From NCBI GenBank assembly GCA_902783615.1, contig CACZRQ010000185.1, positions 1-6,647 of the forward strand: a DNA stretch of 6,647 nucleotides, read 5' to 3'. The DNA comes from an uncultured Bacteroidales bacterium. GTDB lineage: Bacteria; Bacteroidota; Bacteroidia; Bacteroidales; Bacteroidaceae. Both the position numbers and the translations under genes were made by a program. Shown piece by piece: positions 6,559-6,647 of this stretch (position 1 is the first letter of the stretch; each line of letters opens with the position of its first letter). The notes under the pieces are model-generated. The model was given only the letters and a program-made list of their open reading frames with translations. It was not told the origin of the DNA and did not search any database.

Positions 6559-6647
6559 ATGAGAAAAGATTTTAAAAACTGAGATATATATGCAGCCCTG
6601 GGTCAGGCTACCGATGGTGCTGCATGGCAGAAGGCTAACGCTGTGAC
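6559..6647 (+). CDS. mutB: Methylmalonyl-CoA mutase large (alpha) subunit, 5' end only, with in-frame TGA at codon 8
   Basis: The frame starting six bases after the mutA stop reads MRKDFKN, then TGA (6580-6582), then DIYAALGQATDGAAWQKANA, and leaves the window at 6647. An N-terminus of the type MRKDFKN-x-DIYAA and the position right after mutA fit the catalytic large subunit of methylmalonyl-CoA mutase; the barrel and the cobalamin-binding domain lie beyond the window. The residue at the TGA position is, as I recall the family, normally hydrophobic (Ile or Leu), so a single-base change such as TTA to TGA would explain it. No in-frame ATG follows the TGA within the window: the ATG at 6590 is in another frame, and only a poor GTG at 6643 is in frame. 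If the TGA is real, full-length MutB could not be made by normal decoding. A sequencing or assembly error, a true nonsense mutation, or recoding are the possible explanations. Confidence 0.75.
6590..6625 (+). other. Stem-loop just downstream of the in-frame TGA in mutB
   Basis: ATGCAGC (6590-6596) and GCTGCAT (6619-6625) form a perfect 7 bp inverted repeat. Inside it CCTG (6597-6600) pairs with CAGG (6604-6607) around a GGT loop, and ACC (6610-6612) can pair with GGT (6616-6618). The outer stem begins 8 bases after the in-frame TGA. The pairing is visible directly; any function is unproven, and it lies within coding sequence. Confidence 0.35.

Noticed and set aside
6559..6647. TGA read as a sense codon throughout the genome
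   Set aside because: TGA ends the GH20 gene at a sensible C-terminus, followed by non-coding AT-rich sequence, and the remaining complete genes use TAA and contain no internal TGA.

Overview
The window reads as a chromosomal segment of a Bacteroidales bacterium, most likely Prevotella or a close relative. The evidence is promoters of the Bacteroidota type (TTTG, about 20 bases, TAnnTTTG), start codons without clear Shine-Dalgarno sequences, AT-rich gaps between moderately GC-rich genes, and a two-subunit methylmalonyl-CoA mutase locus of the kind gut Bacteroidales use to make propionate from succinate. TGA is a normal stop here, because it ends the GH20 gene, so the standard bacterial code applies.

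Layout. The left half is read on the minus strand. From its promoter near 2809-2839 come a 5' leader with a possible transcription attenuator, an AspT/YidE-type membrane transporter (1041-2702) and, 21 bases on, a secreted esterase-like alpha/beta hydrolase (180-1019). These two probably form an operon. Beyond it, at the left edge, is the first part of a family-28-type glycosyltransferase (from about 76 down to base 1), also on the minus strand and apparently with its own -7 box.

The right half is read on the plus strand. A promoter at 2856-2887, divergent from the transporter promoter, drives a secreted GH20 beta-N-acetylhexosaminidase (2930-4576). After an AT-rich gap with its own -7 box comes mutA, the small subunit of methylmalonyl-CoA mutase (4702-6552). 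Six bases after the mutA stop the first 30 codons of mutB are visible before the window ends.

Function. The GH20 enzyme and the hydrolase are exported enzymes suited to trimming host or dietary glycans and esters, and the transporter moves an unidentified small anion. MutA and MutB interconvert succinyl-CoA and methylmalonyl-CoA on the way to propionate.

The two points most worth a second look are: (1) the mutB reading frame carries an in-frame TGA at codon 8, followed by a stem-loop; (2) the transporter leader contains an intrinsic terminator whose hairpin loop overlaps the stop codon of an 11-codon open frame, the arrangement expected of translation-coupled attenuation. No CRISPR array, tRNA, rRNA, insertion sequence or phage gene was seen, and no gene-free stretch exceeds 300 bases.
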